Below, one piece after another: positions 44,353 through 55,489 of a stretch of DNA of 64,000 bases. This DNA comes from Symmetrospora coprosmae (Eukaryota; Basidiomycota; Cystobasidiomycetes; Symmetrosporaceae). Location: NCBI GenBank assembly GCA_008802785.1, contig VUYT01000004.1, positions 62,001-126,000 of the forward strand. Direction: 5' to 3'. The position numbers and the translations under genes were made by a program. Under the pieces are notes generated by a model. That model was given only the letters and a program-made list of their open reading frames with translations, was not told where the DNA came from and ran no database searches. How positions within the stretch are numbered: the stretch's first letter is position 1; each line of letters begins with the position of its first letter.

Positions 44353-45781
44353 CTACTTGCAATTGAGGTTGTACGGCGCAAGGTGACCGGTGGGCGGCGA
44401 GCCAGTGTCCTTCGCGTCGAGCTCGGCAATCTCATCCTGCTCGAGAGCGAAGTCGTAAACCTCGAAGTTGCTCTTGATTCTCGATGGGGTATCCGACTTT
44501 GGCAGGGGAACATATCTGGACAGGCAGCGACAAATCTCAGTCCCATGTGATACGATTCGCGGTGTCAAGGCTGGCACTCACCCCTTCTCCACAGACCATC
44601 GCAGCAGAATCTGGGCCGGGTCCTTGTTGTACTTCTTGGCGAGCTTGACTACGACCGGATCGTCGTTCTTTGTCGCGCGCACAATCGGGCAGTACGCCTG
44701 AAGAGGAATGCCTTTCTCTCCGCAGTACTTGACGTGCTCTCGAGACTGGCACCAGGGGTGAAGCTACGAGAAGCGGTCATTCAGCACACGACAGCCTGTG
44801 GATCAGGAATCGATCCAGGCGTACTTCAATCTGGTTCACGGCAGGCTTGACCTTGGAAAACTCGGCAAGCTGCTCGAGGTGCTCCTTGCCGCTGTCAATG
44901 CCTCCTCCTGTGTCAGCAAAAGCTACAGGGAGGTGGAGCATGTCCGTACCACTCACAAATTGCTGACACCGATGGCTCGCGTCTTCTTGGCTTCCTGGAC
45001 TGTGCATCGAATGGACTAGTGTCTCAGGGCATGTACGCCGTATTCGCGTTTGCCCTGGCAGACCTACGTCTTTCCAGAGCGTGCCAGAGGAGCTTCCGGC
45101 CATCCGGTCCAGAGCTCGGCGTGTGAATCAGGAACAGGTCGACATAGTCTGCCCCGTATAGTAGGGTCCATCAGCACTGTGTAGAAACATACGATGCCCA
45201 GAGCGTTGAGCAGTGTCACCCACCCAGGCCGAACTTGTCTACGGCACCGACAAGCTGCTGGTACGCCTCCTCCGGGTCCATGCTCTGTGGTGGGCCGATG
45301 ACCTTTGTCGTAACAAAGATGTCCTTCCTGTCGACACCTGACTGCCTGACTGCCTCGCCAACTTCCTTCCTGCGATGAGCGGGAGAGCATGGCCCCCGCT
45401 GTCAGCTTGTCGCTCGCAGCGGTTCTCCGGACGCACGGCAGGACATGGACTAACTCGTTGGCATAGTACATGGCAGAGTCGATGTGCCTGTAGCCCACCT
45501 TGATGGCCTCGAGGCACGACTTGACGCAGACCTCCGGAGCCGACTGGTCTGCGGTGCGGGTTCAGGCACAATGACGTGACGGGTGAGCCAGGATGCAGCA
45601 GCGGTGACAGCAGCGACACCGGCAGGGAGATGGACGGGCAGTGCACCAGTATCAGTCACTTGTTACTGGTTGCGCACCAGGCTGCTGCATGCTGTCCTGA
45701 GCACGCACAGACGCCGAACCCGATGATGGGCATCTGCACTCCAGGGGCGACCTCGATGGTGTCGGTAGCAGACTTGGACAT
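44353..45781 (-). CDS. Aldo-keto reductase
   Basis: NADPH-dependent (alpha/beta)8-barrel reductase of aldehydes and ketones. The tetrad is visible: Asp and Tyr in VGYRHIDSAMYYANE, Lys in DIFVTTKVIGPP, His in DLFLIHTP. Further blocks: MPIIGFG near the start, KPAVNQIEVR, a cofactor-binding end of the barrel with ILLRWSVEKGFVPLPKSDTP and SRIKSNFEVYDFAL, then the tail GHLAPYNLNCK. At least five introns. Start at ATG 45781 (MSKSATDTIEVAPGVQ). It converges with the NRPS-like reductase (stop codons 123 bases apart). A sensible role is reducing the aldehyde that enzyme would release, which is inferred from position. Confidence 0.88.
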
Positions 45782-46038
45782 GATGGCTCTTGTGGAGGTG
45801 AGAGGGGTTCTTTGCAGGATGCGCTTGCTGAGGGTATGCAGTAGTTGCGACGTTGTTGCAGTCAGCGCTCAATGAGGTGAAGGGCAAAGAGCTGGTGAGG
45901 GAGGTTCGACAGGGTTACGCGAAGCGGAGATCGACGGCAATCACCGGGCGATGCAGCGGGATTGACAGGGGGATGATATAGCAAAACGGCAACATAATAC
46001 AACAGCGCCTCGTGATATCCGGTACTGCCATTCTGCCA

Positions 46039-47275
46039 TCACAGCTTCGCGGCGGGCTTCTCTCCCTGGCCCAGCTTCCCCGCGCGGTTCGCTGCACCTT
46101 TGCTCTCTCGCGGTCGACGCGCTCCCTCTGCACCAACGCTGCATGCGGGCAGTCAGGCAGGGGTCAGCCTTAGTCGGTATGGGACCCATGGCAGAAGCTT
46201 CCACGCACAGGTAACCTTTCGTCTCCATCCTGTAGACGCCCTTGTCGTCCGGGATGAGCCATGCCGTGCAGTTTGTCGCCTCGTCCGGGTCGCAGATGCT
46301 ACCGACAAAGGCTGCCACGACGTCCTCGAGCTTGGCGTAGCCCATCTTTGGATTCGGATGGACAAAGTCTGCCGTAATGAGAGGCGTTTCTGGTTGAAGG
46401 TGGCGGAAGAGGGCGCCAGGCACACGAGTCAGGCGATCTGCGTGACAGGCAGGACCGTCAAGATGCTGACTGTGCACTCACTGACGAAGTACGGCGCTAC
46501 CGTGACCAGGCGCAGGTCCAGCGACTGCGCTGTCTCGATGAGGCCCTTCATGATCCCGAGGATCCCGCTGCCCGCAGAGATATTAAGAAGTATGGTCAGC
46601 CGGGCAGTCCGGCGCGTGAGTGCGCCATGTCAGGGAAGAGGCCCACGCTTTTGACACGCCGTAGTTGACGCCGTATGTAGCTCCGTAGAAGGATGACATC
46701 GAGCCCGTAAAGGCCAGTGCACGGAGACCCTGCTGGTCGCGCTCGTCGTGGCTGAAGTACCACAGCGCAATGCGCGCCGTATAGAGAACGCCGATGAGGT
46801 CAATATCGATAGTTTTAAGGTTCGGCTTGACTGGCTCGTCCTGCTTGACGCCAAACTCCTCCTCGAGACGCTGGTCGAAGCGGCCAATCTCGCTGACGCC
46901 TGCGTTCGGCAGGACAATGTCGATGGCGCCGAAGCGCTTCTTCCCCAGAGCAAAGAGCGATAGCTGCGAGGCCCATGAAGTCACGTCGCAGATGGCAGAG
47001 CAGACTTGTCTGCGGAGCCTGGCATGGGTCAGCCAGCTCCGGCAAGCGCACGAAAGGACCTCTGGGCGGACCTACCCTTTGACAGCCTCGACCTCCTTGA
47101 CGGTCGTCTTCAGGCCCTTCTCGTCAACGTCGCCGAGCACCAGCTTTGCTCCATGTTTGGCGAATTCGACGGCGCAAGCGCGACCGAAGCCAGACCCGGC
47201 TCCCGTGATGAGGCAGACGCGACCCTTGAAGCGGGCAGCGTGGGCGAAGCACTCTTCTGTACTGACGGCTGGCAT
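46039..47275 (-). CDS. Short-chain dehydrogenase/reductase
   Basis: Classical SDR oxidoreductase. Cofactor motif VCLITGAGSGFGRACAVEF (TGxxxGxG) and LVLGDVDEKGLK; the Asp after the second strand suggests NAD preference. IVLPNAGVSEIGRF gives the NAG motif. The catalytic set is in LAFTGSMSSFYGATYGVNYG followed by VSKA: Ser, then Tyr-x-x-x-Lys. C-terminal part: GILGIMKGLIETAQSL, ETPLITADFVHPNPKMG, DEATNCTAWLIPDDKGVY. The last short exon probably encodes ESKGAANRAGKLGQGEKPAAKL before the stop at 46039, joined across an intron with a GTCCCA donor. That join is uncertain. It is the outermost gene of the cluster on the right; whether it acts on the mycosporine side chain or elsewhere is unknown. Confidence 0.85.
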
Positions 47276-48310
47276 GGTTATATAGAGAGACTCTAGTGTT
47301 CTGAATGCTCAGAGTAAAGCAGCAGGCAGTGCGTACATGACGCTCGGTGCACGCTTTCCCCTGCAGGCGCACCACCGGTCTTCTCGCCGGCCCGGAGTAG
47401 CCGCCACCTTCTCGGTGCCTGACTGCGGCTCGCAGAACGGACGCGTTCGCTCCGACCTCTTGAGGACGCTTGTAGGACACGATATCACTTCGAGTGCAGA
47501 ATGCAGGTTGCAGCTGCGTACATCAGACCTGTCATCGAGGGCACGTATCTCGGTAATTGCAGCATCGCAAAGACTGAAAGCTATGTGGAGTGACAACGAT
47601 GTCCCGCACAACCTGCGAGTCCGTAGCTACTGTTCGCGCATCAGGCTGCGCGAGTGGATTCTAAGGACCTCGATAGAGACTGTTGACGAAAGACGAAGCA
47701 GCGGGGCGGTTAAGACGGAGGGTTGAGGACATACTGTCTGGGCTTTGACTGGCACGTATACGTATCGCAGATACGAGGCTCTGGCAAGCTAGCGCCAATA
47801 AGCAAGCCAGCAAGGTACGTCGAGGCATAAGGATCAGAGATGTCCAGCAGGTGAGAATGGAGGCAGTGTGATCGAGAGAACCCGGCTGAGCACGGCGGCA
47901 AGCTGTCTGGGCGGCGAGATCGAACGGGGTTGGGCGCCAGCGTAGTCGAGCATCTCGGAGAGGCGAACGTCAATCTGCGGTGCGTGATTGTACAAGGGGC
48001 GAGCCTGTGTTTGATTGGCGCGAATGGTTGTCGTTTCTTCAGATCGAATTTGCGTAGCGATGGAGTCCGCAGTGACTGCCTTCGTGCGTGCGCTTTTGTG
48101 TTGAGTGCGCGTTACTCTGGTTTTGTGTTCTGTTTGAGTCCGTGCTTGGAATATGGTCTGCGAATGGGTCTGCAACTTGTGCGTTGGACAGTGGAGCAGT
48201 GCGTGTATGTGATGTTGATGGTGTCGCGGCGCTTGGCGCCGGAAGAGCCCGATTGTTGGGGCCAAGGAGAAGGGGCTATCATGTGCTACCCTTCCGCGGC
48301 GTCGGCATCC
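47276..48310. other. 1-kb gap at the right edge of the cluster
   Basis: No gene recognised. A 263-codon plus-strand frame (47930-48721) is a GC-driven shadow of the zinc-finger gene and its 3' region, without any domain. The GTATACGTAT element at about 47755 lies here. The stretch should contain the dehydrogenase promoter and the 3' leader of the zinc-finger gene. Confidence 0.45.
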
Positions 48311-50259
48311 TTAGGCTATGATGTCGATGTGGTTGTAAGACACGCTGTGGTGGAGAGCGCGGCCGTTTCCGAAGTGGGCGTCTCGCTCGTGAGATACACC
48401 ACCGTGCGGAGGGTGACCGGCGGATGCGAAGGTCGCGAAGCTTCCTGGAGCATCGAAAGTACCGGGGATGAGCTCTCCAGGGAGCATTGCGGGGTAGCCG
48501 GGACCAGCAGGCTGGGGCCACATCGGCGGGCTGGCGTGATATGCGGCGCTGTGGCCGTGAAAGGAAGGACAGGCGTAGACGGGAGGGTAGTGGCCGCCGC
48601 AGCACATGCCAGGTGCAGGCATCGATCCGTGGTGGAGCGGAACACCGTGCGTCAGGTAAGGCGGCATTGGAAGCGATGTGGGCTGGATGGAAGTGCGAGC
48701 CCAGAGTTAGTCTCAGAGTAACGCTATCCCCCAAAGACGAGATCGCGCCTCACCTGAACAAGGAAGGGTCCGGTACGACCGCCAAAGCGTCGAGGGAGGC
48801 TCTGCAGCTCCTGCGGACCGTGCGCGAACTGGCATCGATCGCCGTATCGGCAGGCGCCAATCTCGAGCCATGATCTGCACATCTCGGTCTTGTAGAGTTC
48901 GCCCTTCTTGTTGTTTGGGCTCGGCCCGGGCAACATGTAGAAGGGAGGAAGAAAGGCTGGCGTGGACTGATGTCGGTTGCGCAGCGGGACCGGTGCGTAG
49001 TTGAAATGGTGCGTGTGTGGCGGACAAGGCGACTCGTAGTCGGGAAGGGCGCGAAGGGTGCGGTTGTAAGCTGGCATGCCGGATGACAGCTCTGAGGCGT
49101 GAGTCGGCGGTCGCTCGAAGCTGAGTTCGGGTCCGAAGGACGAATAGGCCGGGACGGAAAGAGCTCGCTCGTGGGTGGTAGGTCGCTTGGAGACGAAGGG
49201 AGCCGCACCAGGCAGAAGCGGAGGCATGGAAGCGTGTGCTCTGTGTCTAGACTCTTGGTGTACAGTGTGTCCATCTTGAGGGGCGAGTAAGGGCAGCGGG
49301 GGGAGGAAGGAACTCGCCTGAGCCTCCGAGGCTGCCCGTGTCCGAGGCGGTGACGGGAAAGGTGAAGAGGCGAGAAAGGTGGACGGTAGGCTGTTCTCTC
49401 GGGTCCTTGTCTCCGCCTCCATCATAGGCGCGACAGGCTGCTCAAAGTCGAAGCGATACTCGTCGGAAGGGCCGAGAGGTCGTGCATTCATCGGAAGCGG
49501 CTGCAGGTTGTGCGCGGGGACGGGTGTCGGAGCGAGATTGTCGGGGTAGTCGATCTCGAGACCGAGCTCGATCTCAATCTGCCTTGCGAGCTTCGAGAGC
49601 GGGAAGGCGTGGTCCGAGACGATGGTGTCGGAGGTGGATTCCGTGTCGCAGGAAGACGGGCTCGTTGACGTGTCCGAGAAGGTGAAGGATGTGGCAGAGA
49701 GCAGAGATTCGATGGAAGCAGTGCAATGTCGAGAGCTGGGACTGTCGTCGCTCGAATCTGCTGGGAGCGGAGGCACAAAAGATGATAGGGTGACAAAAGC
49801 GTCGTCAGAAGCGGAAAATTCGGCGGAGGTTCCGAGTTAGATTAGTGACGCCTGACCTGCATCGGCTTGACTCTGGTACCGAACCTGCGAGAGCGGGAGC
49901 TTCCTCTCGTCTGGGGCGGCCGTCTCATCCTCCTCCAGCACCATCCACTTGTCCATTTTTGCGCGGAGGCTTTGTAGGTCGCGGTCGAGCATGAGGGTCG
50001 AGGTGGCATTCAGCTCGGAGATAGGCGAGTAGGGCTGGACCTGACCATGCGAGCCTTCGAGCGAGAATGTCGGCTTGCTGGCTCGAGACACTCGGAGTGC
50101 CTGCCGCCTCGAGCGGATGGGTGCGCTGAGCTTGCTGGTAGAGGCTGAAGATGGTGAGGGCAGATTGGCAAGGTGAAAGGATGGGAAGCTGGAAGCCAGG
50201 TAGGCGGGCGAGTGTAGTACAGTGGGCGAAAGAGGTGTCTCGGGAGGTTGGCCGGTCAT
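48311..50259 (-). CDS. CCCH zinc-finger protein related to TTP/Zfs1, with a single finger
   Basis: Probable mRNA-binding regulator. Three exons: [14 protein letters not shown] to QADA, then the long middle exon from about 49783 to 48755, then the last exon. The middle exon ends with a canonical finger: [26 protein letters not shown] (C-x8-C-x5-C-x3-H, with the YKTE lead-in typical of tristetraprolin proteins), then [13 protein letters not shown]. In family members a second finger starts right after the matching ELRxLPRHP. Here the sequence turns instead into a Pro/His/Gly-rich C-terminus ([29 protein letters not shown]). No second finger is found in any frame to 48311. The rest is low-complexity Ser/Pro. 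TTP proteins promote decay of AU-rich mRNAs. Confidence 0.82.
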
Positions 50260-51372
50260 CTGAACAGTAGAGCGGGGATGGCAGAGTCAGGACTGTAGCG
50301 ATGCACAGAAGGCCGGCGAAGGGAGCTTATTTCAGTTGCCAGCTCGAACGCACTGTGCTTGCTAGCTTGAGAGCGGGTTCGAGGGATTGGACGAAACTGG
50401 GGAGGGGTTGCCTTGATGTGTAGGGCATGCACGGAGGCAGCTGGTGTCGAGAGAGCGGTCACTGAGGGAGAGAGGTTGAGGGCGTCTGTGGTGGTGTCGA
50501 GAAGAGCGAAGTGAGAGAAGCTTGAAATCGATGAAGGTGAGAGGAGAGAGATGGGAAGAAGGTAGAGCAGGGAGAGGGAGAGAACGAGAGCAGCTGAAGG
50601 CGCGGAGGAAGGCTTGTGGCGGTGACCGAGCAGGCTGCTCGGGTACAGCGGCTGCCAGGCCAGCTCAGGGTGGTCCGGTGACGAATGGCAGACCAGCGCG
50701 GCACCGCGGGTCCACCCAAACTTGTTGACCCTGACAACCCGACTTTCGAGCCAGTGGCGTTCTCTGTCGTGTCTTCTCTGGAGCTCCCGATGGACAGGAG
50801 GTGATGGCAAGGCGGTGATGGAATACAGGGGCGGGACTTGCGTGACGGATCCGGAGCGGAGGTTCTCGCACCCAAACAGAGGGGAGAGCCGTCTCGCAGG
50901 AGGGAAAGAACCTGGAGGCAGTGCAGCGGACTGCTTGCAACAGCCTGCATGTCTGGTCGTGCATTCTCAGAAGTGGTGCCTGTCCCATCAAGTCCCAACG
51001 CCTCTGCTCCGCGACGCAGCTTTGGCCGTCAAGCGAGCAGGACCCTCTCCGCTCGCTCGCGTGGGCAATTTCCGTCTCCGCGTGTGGGTCCGGAGACTGG
51101 ACTCCAGCTTGACCAAAGCTCCGAGGGATCTTCGTGCCAGGCGTGTGCAGAGTGACGTGTCTGCATCGCGGAGCATCGGAGCATCGGAGCATCGGAGGTC
51201 CATCGAGTCCTCCAGAAGGTGAGGGCAGCGAGTATAGAGAGCTCAAGCGAGATATCAAGGTGATCCGTGAAGACTGCTACTATAGTCTTTGGCCGTGCCG
51301 CGAATCCCTGCTTTCCCGGCGCTGCCGGTCTTTTGGACCTAAGGCGTCTGGGCAGAGGCGAGGCCGACCTGT
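50260..51372. other. Long upstream region of the zinc-finger gene
   Basis: About 1.1 kb with no convincing gene. Open frames on the minus strand (for example 50256-50810) are Ser/Leu/Pro-rich and reflect a CT-rich strand, probably 5' leader. A tandem 8-base repeat lies at 51171-51194. Long CT-rich leaders are common upstream of fungal regulators. Confidence 0.45.
51171..51194. repeat. Three tandem copies of GAGCATCG
   Basis: An 8-base unit repeated exactly three times in the intergenic region between the zinc-finger and JMJD4-like genes. Too short for more than a note; it could vary in copy number between strains. Confidence 0.8.
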
Positions 51373-52850
51373 TCAAGCCGTTGCATAGACAGCAAGAGCA
51401 CCGATGGCCTGCTTCAGTGCCACCTGTATCTCCGCAGAATGATTGCAGTCCTCGCGCTGCTGTGCCTGGCGTAGTACATCCGCTAGTCGAGTTTGAGTAG
51501 CTTCCGGTCGTCCGGCTTCCGGCCCTTCCGGCGAGGTCCTCTGAGAGATGCTGCCGGGCACGTCGACGAGAGGAGGGGTCCGCAGATTGGAGGTGATCAT
51601 TCGAAAGAAGGTATTCCAGCTGCCGTTGAGACAGACTGTCAGCCTGGCCCGCCTCTGCAGGAGTGCTCGACCCTAGCTCACCTCCATCCAGCGTTCTTTT
51701 CCACTACATCCTGCACTGTGGCTATCCATTCTTGCAGTGGGTCGTCACCTTCCTTGCGATTCGTGTTGTCGAAGATCATCTGCTTGACATCCGCGAGGGC
51801 CTCTTCCGTGTCGGCGACTTCCTCGCACATGCTCCGATACATCGATGGCAGGTTCGTCGCATTGCACCAGTTATGGTTGATCGAGATGACAAAGTCGTCC
51901 AGGTTCTCGACAAAGTGGTACCAGTTGGACGGCCTGGCGCGAAGCCAAATCAGCCGCGAGCTTGGGTTGGATTGCCTATCAGACGTACACGAATATGATG
52001 CTTCCTTCCTCCTGCACGATTGAGACGATGTTGACCTTGTCAATGTTGGGAAAGAGGGCCTGATTGACGCACGCTTCTGGCCGCGGATCGGGGACGAGCT
52101 GGGATGTCCGGATGTCCGGGAAGCGGCGACAGTGCTTGATCTCTTCGGGTCGAATGAAATGCCATTCTTTACGTCCTAGCACATTAGCCGACCACGAATA
52201 TGACGTGTCTGTAGATGGAGCTCCGTCAGTCTGTGCGCCTCTTGTACCAGGCCAGCGGGAGCATCGTATACGTACAGACGTCCCGGTGGAGCGGCGTGAA
52301 AGTCCCCTTCCTGCCAAAGTAAACGAACGCGAAGTCATCGTTCATACTGTGGCGATAGTAGTCGTGCATCCAGTCATCTTGGAAGATGTGGGGGACGCGA
52401 TAGAATGGCTTGTCGTCCGGGACACCAGTGCCAGATGCCCGCGCTTCCTTCGCTAGATGCCAGTCCTTGATGTAGAGCTTCTCTCCTTGTCCATTTCTCC
52501 ACATGGCAATGACATCCTTGAATTCCATCTCGGCCGGGCTTCGTGCTTGCTCGTCCTCCGATTGCGCTTCGCTGCAGTCCACGACGGACACGCTCGACTC
52601 GCCAAATCGCTCCTCCAGCAGGGGCCAATTCGGCTGTCGAGTATTGACAGCTGGGCCGATTGTTAGCCAGTCTGCGCATGCTGGCCAATCGTTCGTGAGG
52701 CCCGTCACGACAAAGGGAAGATTGGGCTCGAAGAATCGCCGGTACGCCTCGGCATAGGTCAGCTCCTGCCCGTTCACGACAGGGATGGAGAAGGGAGTGT
52801 CGGCAGAAGGACCAACATCCGAGCGAGGTGCATCAGAAGGGGTTGTCATG
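51373..52850 (-). CDS. JmjC-domain protein, JMJD4-like oxygenase
   Basis: Fe(II)/2-oxoglutarate oxygenase related to JMJD4, which in animals hydroxylates a lysine of translation release factor eRF1. Order: TYAEAYRRFFEPNLPFVVTG, NWPLLEERFGESSVSVVDCS, EKLYIKDWHLAKEA, PHIFQDDWMHDYYRH, then the iron site HRDV (His-x-Asp) in GTFTPLHRDV, SYSWSANVLGRKEWHFIRPE, GSIIFV, and the distal His in FVISINHNWCNATNL. A C-terminal helical part follows (EALADVKQMIFD, QEWIATVQDVVEKNAGW, SWNTFFRMITSNLRTPP). At least four introns. Start probably ATG 52850 (MTTPSDAPR), close to the domain; an in-frame ATG at 53014 would add 55 residues. The long CT-rich leader between 52851 and 53572 is shared with the divergent neighbour. 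Confidence 0.85.
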
Positions 52851-53572
52851 GGGTCAGTCGCAAAGGGAAGAGGAGAGAGGCTGGAGATGAAGGGGATGGA
52901 TCCTTCCGGAGCCGCAGTTTTGCGGGAGCGCGGTCGTTCAGCAGGTCCATGCGAGGCTTCACGAGACGCAGCAAGGCTGGCCAGCATGCGAAGCAGTGCG
53001 TCACAGCATGACATGGCCAGAGAAGGCCATCAGTATCCGTAGGAAAGGGAACGAGGGTCGGGAGGCCTGACGACGACCAATGGGTCGGTCGAGATTGCTG
53101 GCAGGAGCTATCAACGAAAGTGGCCGGACTCACAGCGAGGCGGAAGGCAGTAGGAAGGAGAAGATGAAGAGCGCCTTCACACTTCCTTCAAGCCCTGGCT
53201 TCTGCTTTTGCTGGTAATCTCCGCTCCTTCTGGACTGCAGCTGGCGCTCTTCAAACGGGAGAGTCACGTGCAGCATGCGCTTTTGAGCTTGAAGCCGTGC
53301 GGAGAGGATGCCACAGGAGAAGGAGCCACGACCTGCTGTCCGGATCTTGGTCAGTACTGGTATACGCTCCTGCAACCGACGTCCATCTCCGTGGCATCTC
53401 GATGGACCAGATACGGGTGCCCTCCGTCGACGCCACCGACAGCCCGCTGCAAGCTGCCCTGTCGGACGCGCCCTGCGTCACTCTTCTGCCGACCTTCCCT
53501 CTCGAAGAATACAACTTTCGACAGTAGCAGCAGTACCGCCAAATCACCACCCTCGACCTCACGTCAGAGGAA
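52851..53572. promoter_or_regulatory. Divergent upstream region, JMJD4-like / coiled-coil gene
   Basis: 722 bases between divergent genes. If the JMJD4-like gene starts at 53014, 164 bases of this are coding. The rest shows no domain in any frame. A GGTATACG element occurs near 53357. Confidence 0.4.
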
Positions 53573-55384
53573 ATGACCACATCGGCGCCGAACCGCAACA
53601 CTCGAGAACGCGATGCAGGCGTCCATCCTGCAGGACGGGCCAAGACGCGTGAGCAGCAGCAGGGCAGGGCGGGCGGCCTGCAACGGCAGCAGCGACAGGC
53701 TCGAGAGGGTGAGTATCCAGTGCAGCTTAATCACGTCTGTGTGGCAAGCTGACCATCCTCGTATGTCCCCTCCTGCAGCCCGTGCTGGCCCTTCCACCCA
53801 CCGAGACGGGCAGCCTGCCCTTGACCCTCACCTCATTCCCCGACCCGTGCAGCTGCAGCAGCATCATGCTACTCATCAGCATCAACAGCACCTTCCTCCT
53901 ACCAGAGACGTCTACCAGGCCCAGGCGCACGGCAACTCTGCAGTGATGAACGAGCAGGCTCGCTTCCAGAGACAGGCGGAGATCCAGCCTTCACGACGCG
54001 TCCAGCCTGCGTCCCGAGCAACCGTCTCAGGAAGAGAGCGAGCTCAGCACATCATCTCGAATGAGCTGCACGAGGCTGTCTCACTGAGCAACGTCTTTGA
54101 GGAGGACGAGGAGGGCACCGTGCACGGACCGCAGCACGGACGGGAGACGGAGGTCGGCCATCACGGAGATCGCGCAGACCTCCCTCGACACCAGTATCGC
54201 ACCGAGCCTGACAACGACCATGACCATGGCTATGATGCTGGATACGAGGACACCTTCGGACGCGAGGCACTGGGCAGGGACGAGTCCTTTATGACGGCCC
54301 TTACGGAGGAGGAGTCGGGCATCCTCGATGAGATGGAGGTCGACATCAAGCCGTTGGAGAAGCCGCTCAGGTCAGAGAGGGCTGGAGATGGGAGTGGCTC
54401 GACTGGGTTGCCCATGGGAAGCGGAGAGGGCTTTGCCGACTTTGGCCTCTCGGAGCTGGCAAGGATGGATCGACAGATTGCTCCAAAGGGGTGGGTGTCG
54501 TCTCGAGTGACATGCGTGGGAAGCCAAACATGAAGCTTACCAACCATACATTCCCTGCGCAGAGCCATCGTCAAGGAGAAGACGCTGTGCGAGTTGATGG
54601 AGCCCCTTGTTGATCAGATGACTCGTGAGTGCGTATGCCCATGAGCCCGTCATATTGCCTGCTGACTGTAGCAAGTCTGTCACTAGAGCTCTACGCCGAC
54701 GAGTGGGAGGACCTTATCGGCACTGAGGAGCAGGCCTACCACGAGACAGCCAGGGGCGTCGGCCAGGTCATCGATGAGGGTCTGGTCAACATCGCCACCA
54801 AGCTCGGGTGGGTTTCGCCGTCCTGCTCAGTGTTCTGCTGCCCTGCTGATACTCCTGATCCTGCACAGTCGCAGCATCCAGCAGACATCCGAGGCCAACG
54901 AAGCCGTCAAGACGGCCATCAAGGATGAGACCGCCGCCGCTCATGGAAGAATGGCCGAGCTGCTGGTGGGACGCCATCTCGATACGCATCAGACGTGCGC
55001 CCGCTGATTGACGTTTACGCACGGCACAGATCGACCAGAAGCGCCTCCAGGAAAAGCTCAAGGACAATTACGCGAGATGCGCCAGCAGGGACAGCAATAT
55101 CGTGGCCGATTTGTCTGCCATTCGTACGTCACTCGTGCTCCATCTCGCGCCGGGCGCAGCTGACGCAGCTATGCCATGTCGCAGGAGCCAAGAGCAAGGC
55201 GGAGCTCGAGACGCTCGACGCCGAGTGGAACAGGAGCACCGACGGCGTCGACAGGCGAGCAAAGACGCTCAGCGAGGGCGGGCTGCAGCACGATTTCAAC
55301 AACTACCTCATGAAGAACATGAGCCTCGGAGGACTCGGTGCAGAGGTCAAGAAGAGCAAGACCAAGAGGAGCAGCAAGGCTTGA
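53573..55384 (+). CDS. Uncharacterised protein with a helical, probably coiled-coil C-terminus
   Basis: I do not recognise a family. Exon 1 (from ATG 53573) encodes a basic Arg/Gln-rich start (MTTSAPNRNTRERDAGVH) and joins by a phase-1 intron to ARAGPSTHRDGQP. A long disordered Gln/His/Pro-rich middle follows, then an acidic patch (SNVFEEDEEGTVHG, EEESGILDEMEVDIKPLEKP). The last third is helical with heptad-like spacing and is cut by about five small introns: AIVKEKTLCELMEPLVDQMT, LYADEWEDLIGTEEQAYHE, SEANEAVKTAIKDETAAAH, IDQKRLQEKLKDNYARCAS, AELETLDAEWNRSTDGVD. The end is basic (KKSKTKRSSKA). Conserved splice sites with matching phases indicate a real gene. The architecture would fit a structural or kinetochore-like subunit, which is a guess. 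Confidence 0.65.
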
Positions 55385-55489
55385 AGCGGCGGCAAGAGAG
55401 AGCACGAATGACAAGCCCCCAAGGAGGGTTCCATTGCAGCACCGTTGTGACCTCTAGGTACAAGCGTACAAGACCCTGTCAAGTAGAGC

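Noticed and set aside
47930-48721. 263-codon plus-strand frame overlapping the zinc-finger gene
   Set aside because: Antisense to the last exon of the CCCH gene; Val/Arg/Cys-rich translation with no domain.
50256-50998. Minus-strand frames upstream of the CCCH gene
   Set aside because: Low-complexity Ser/Leu/Pro translations from a CT-rich strand; better explained as a 5' leader.
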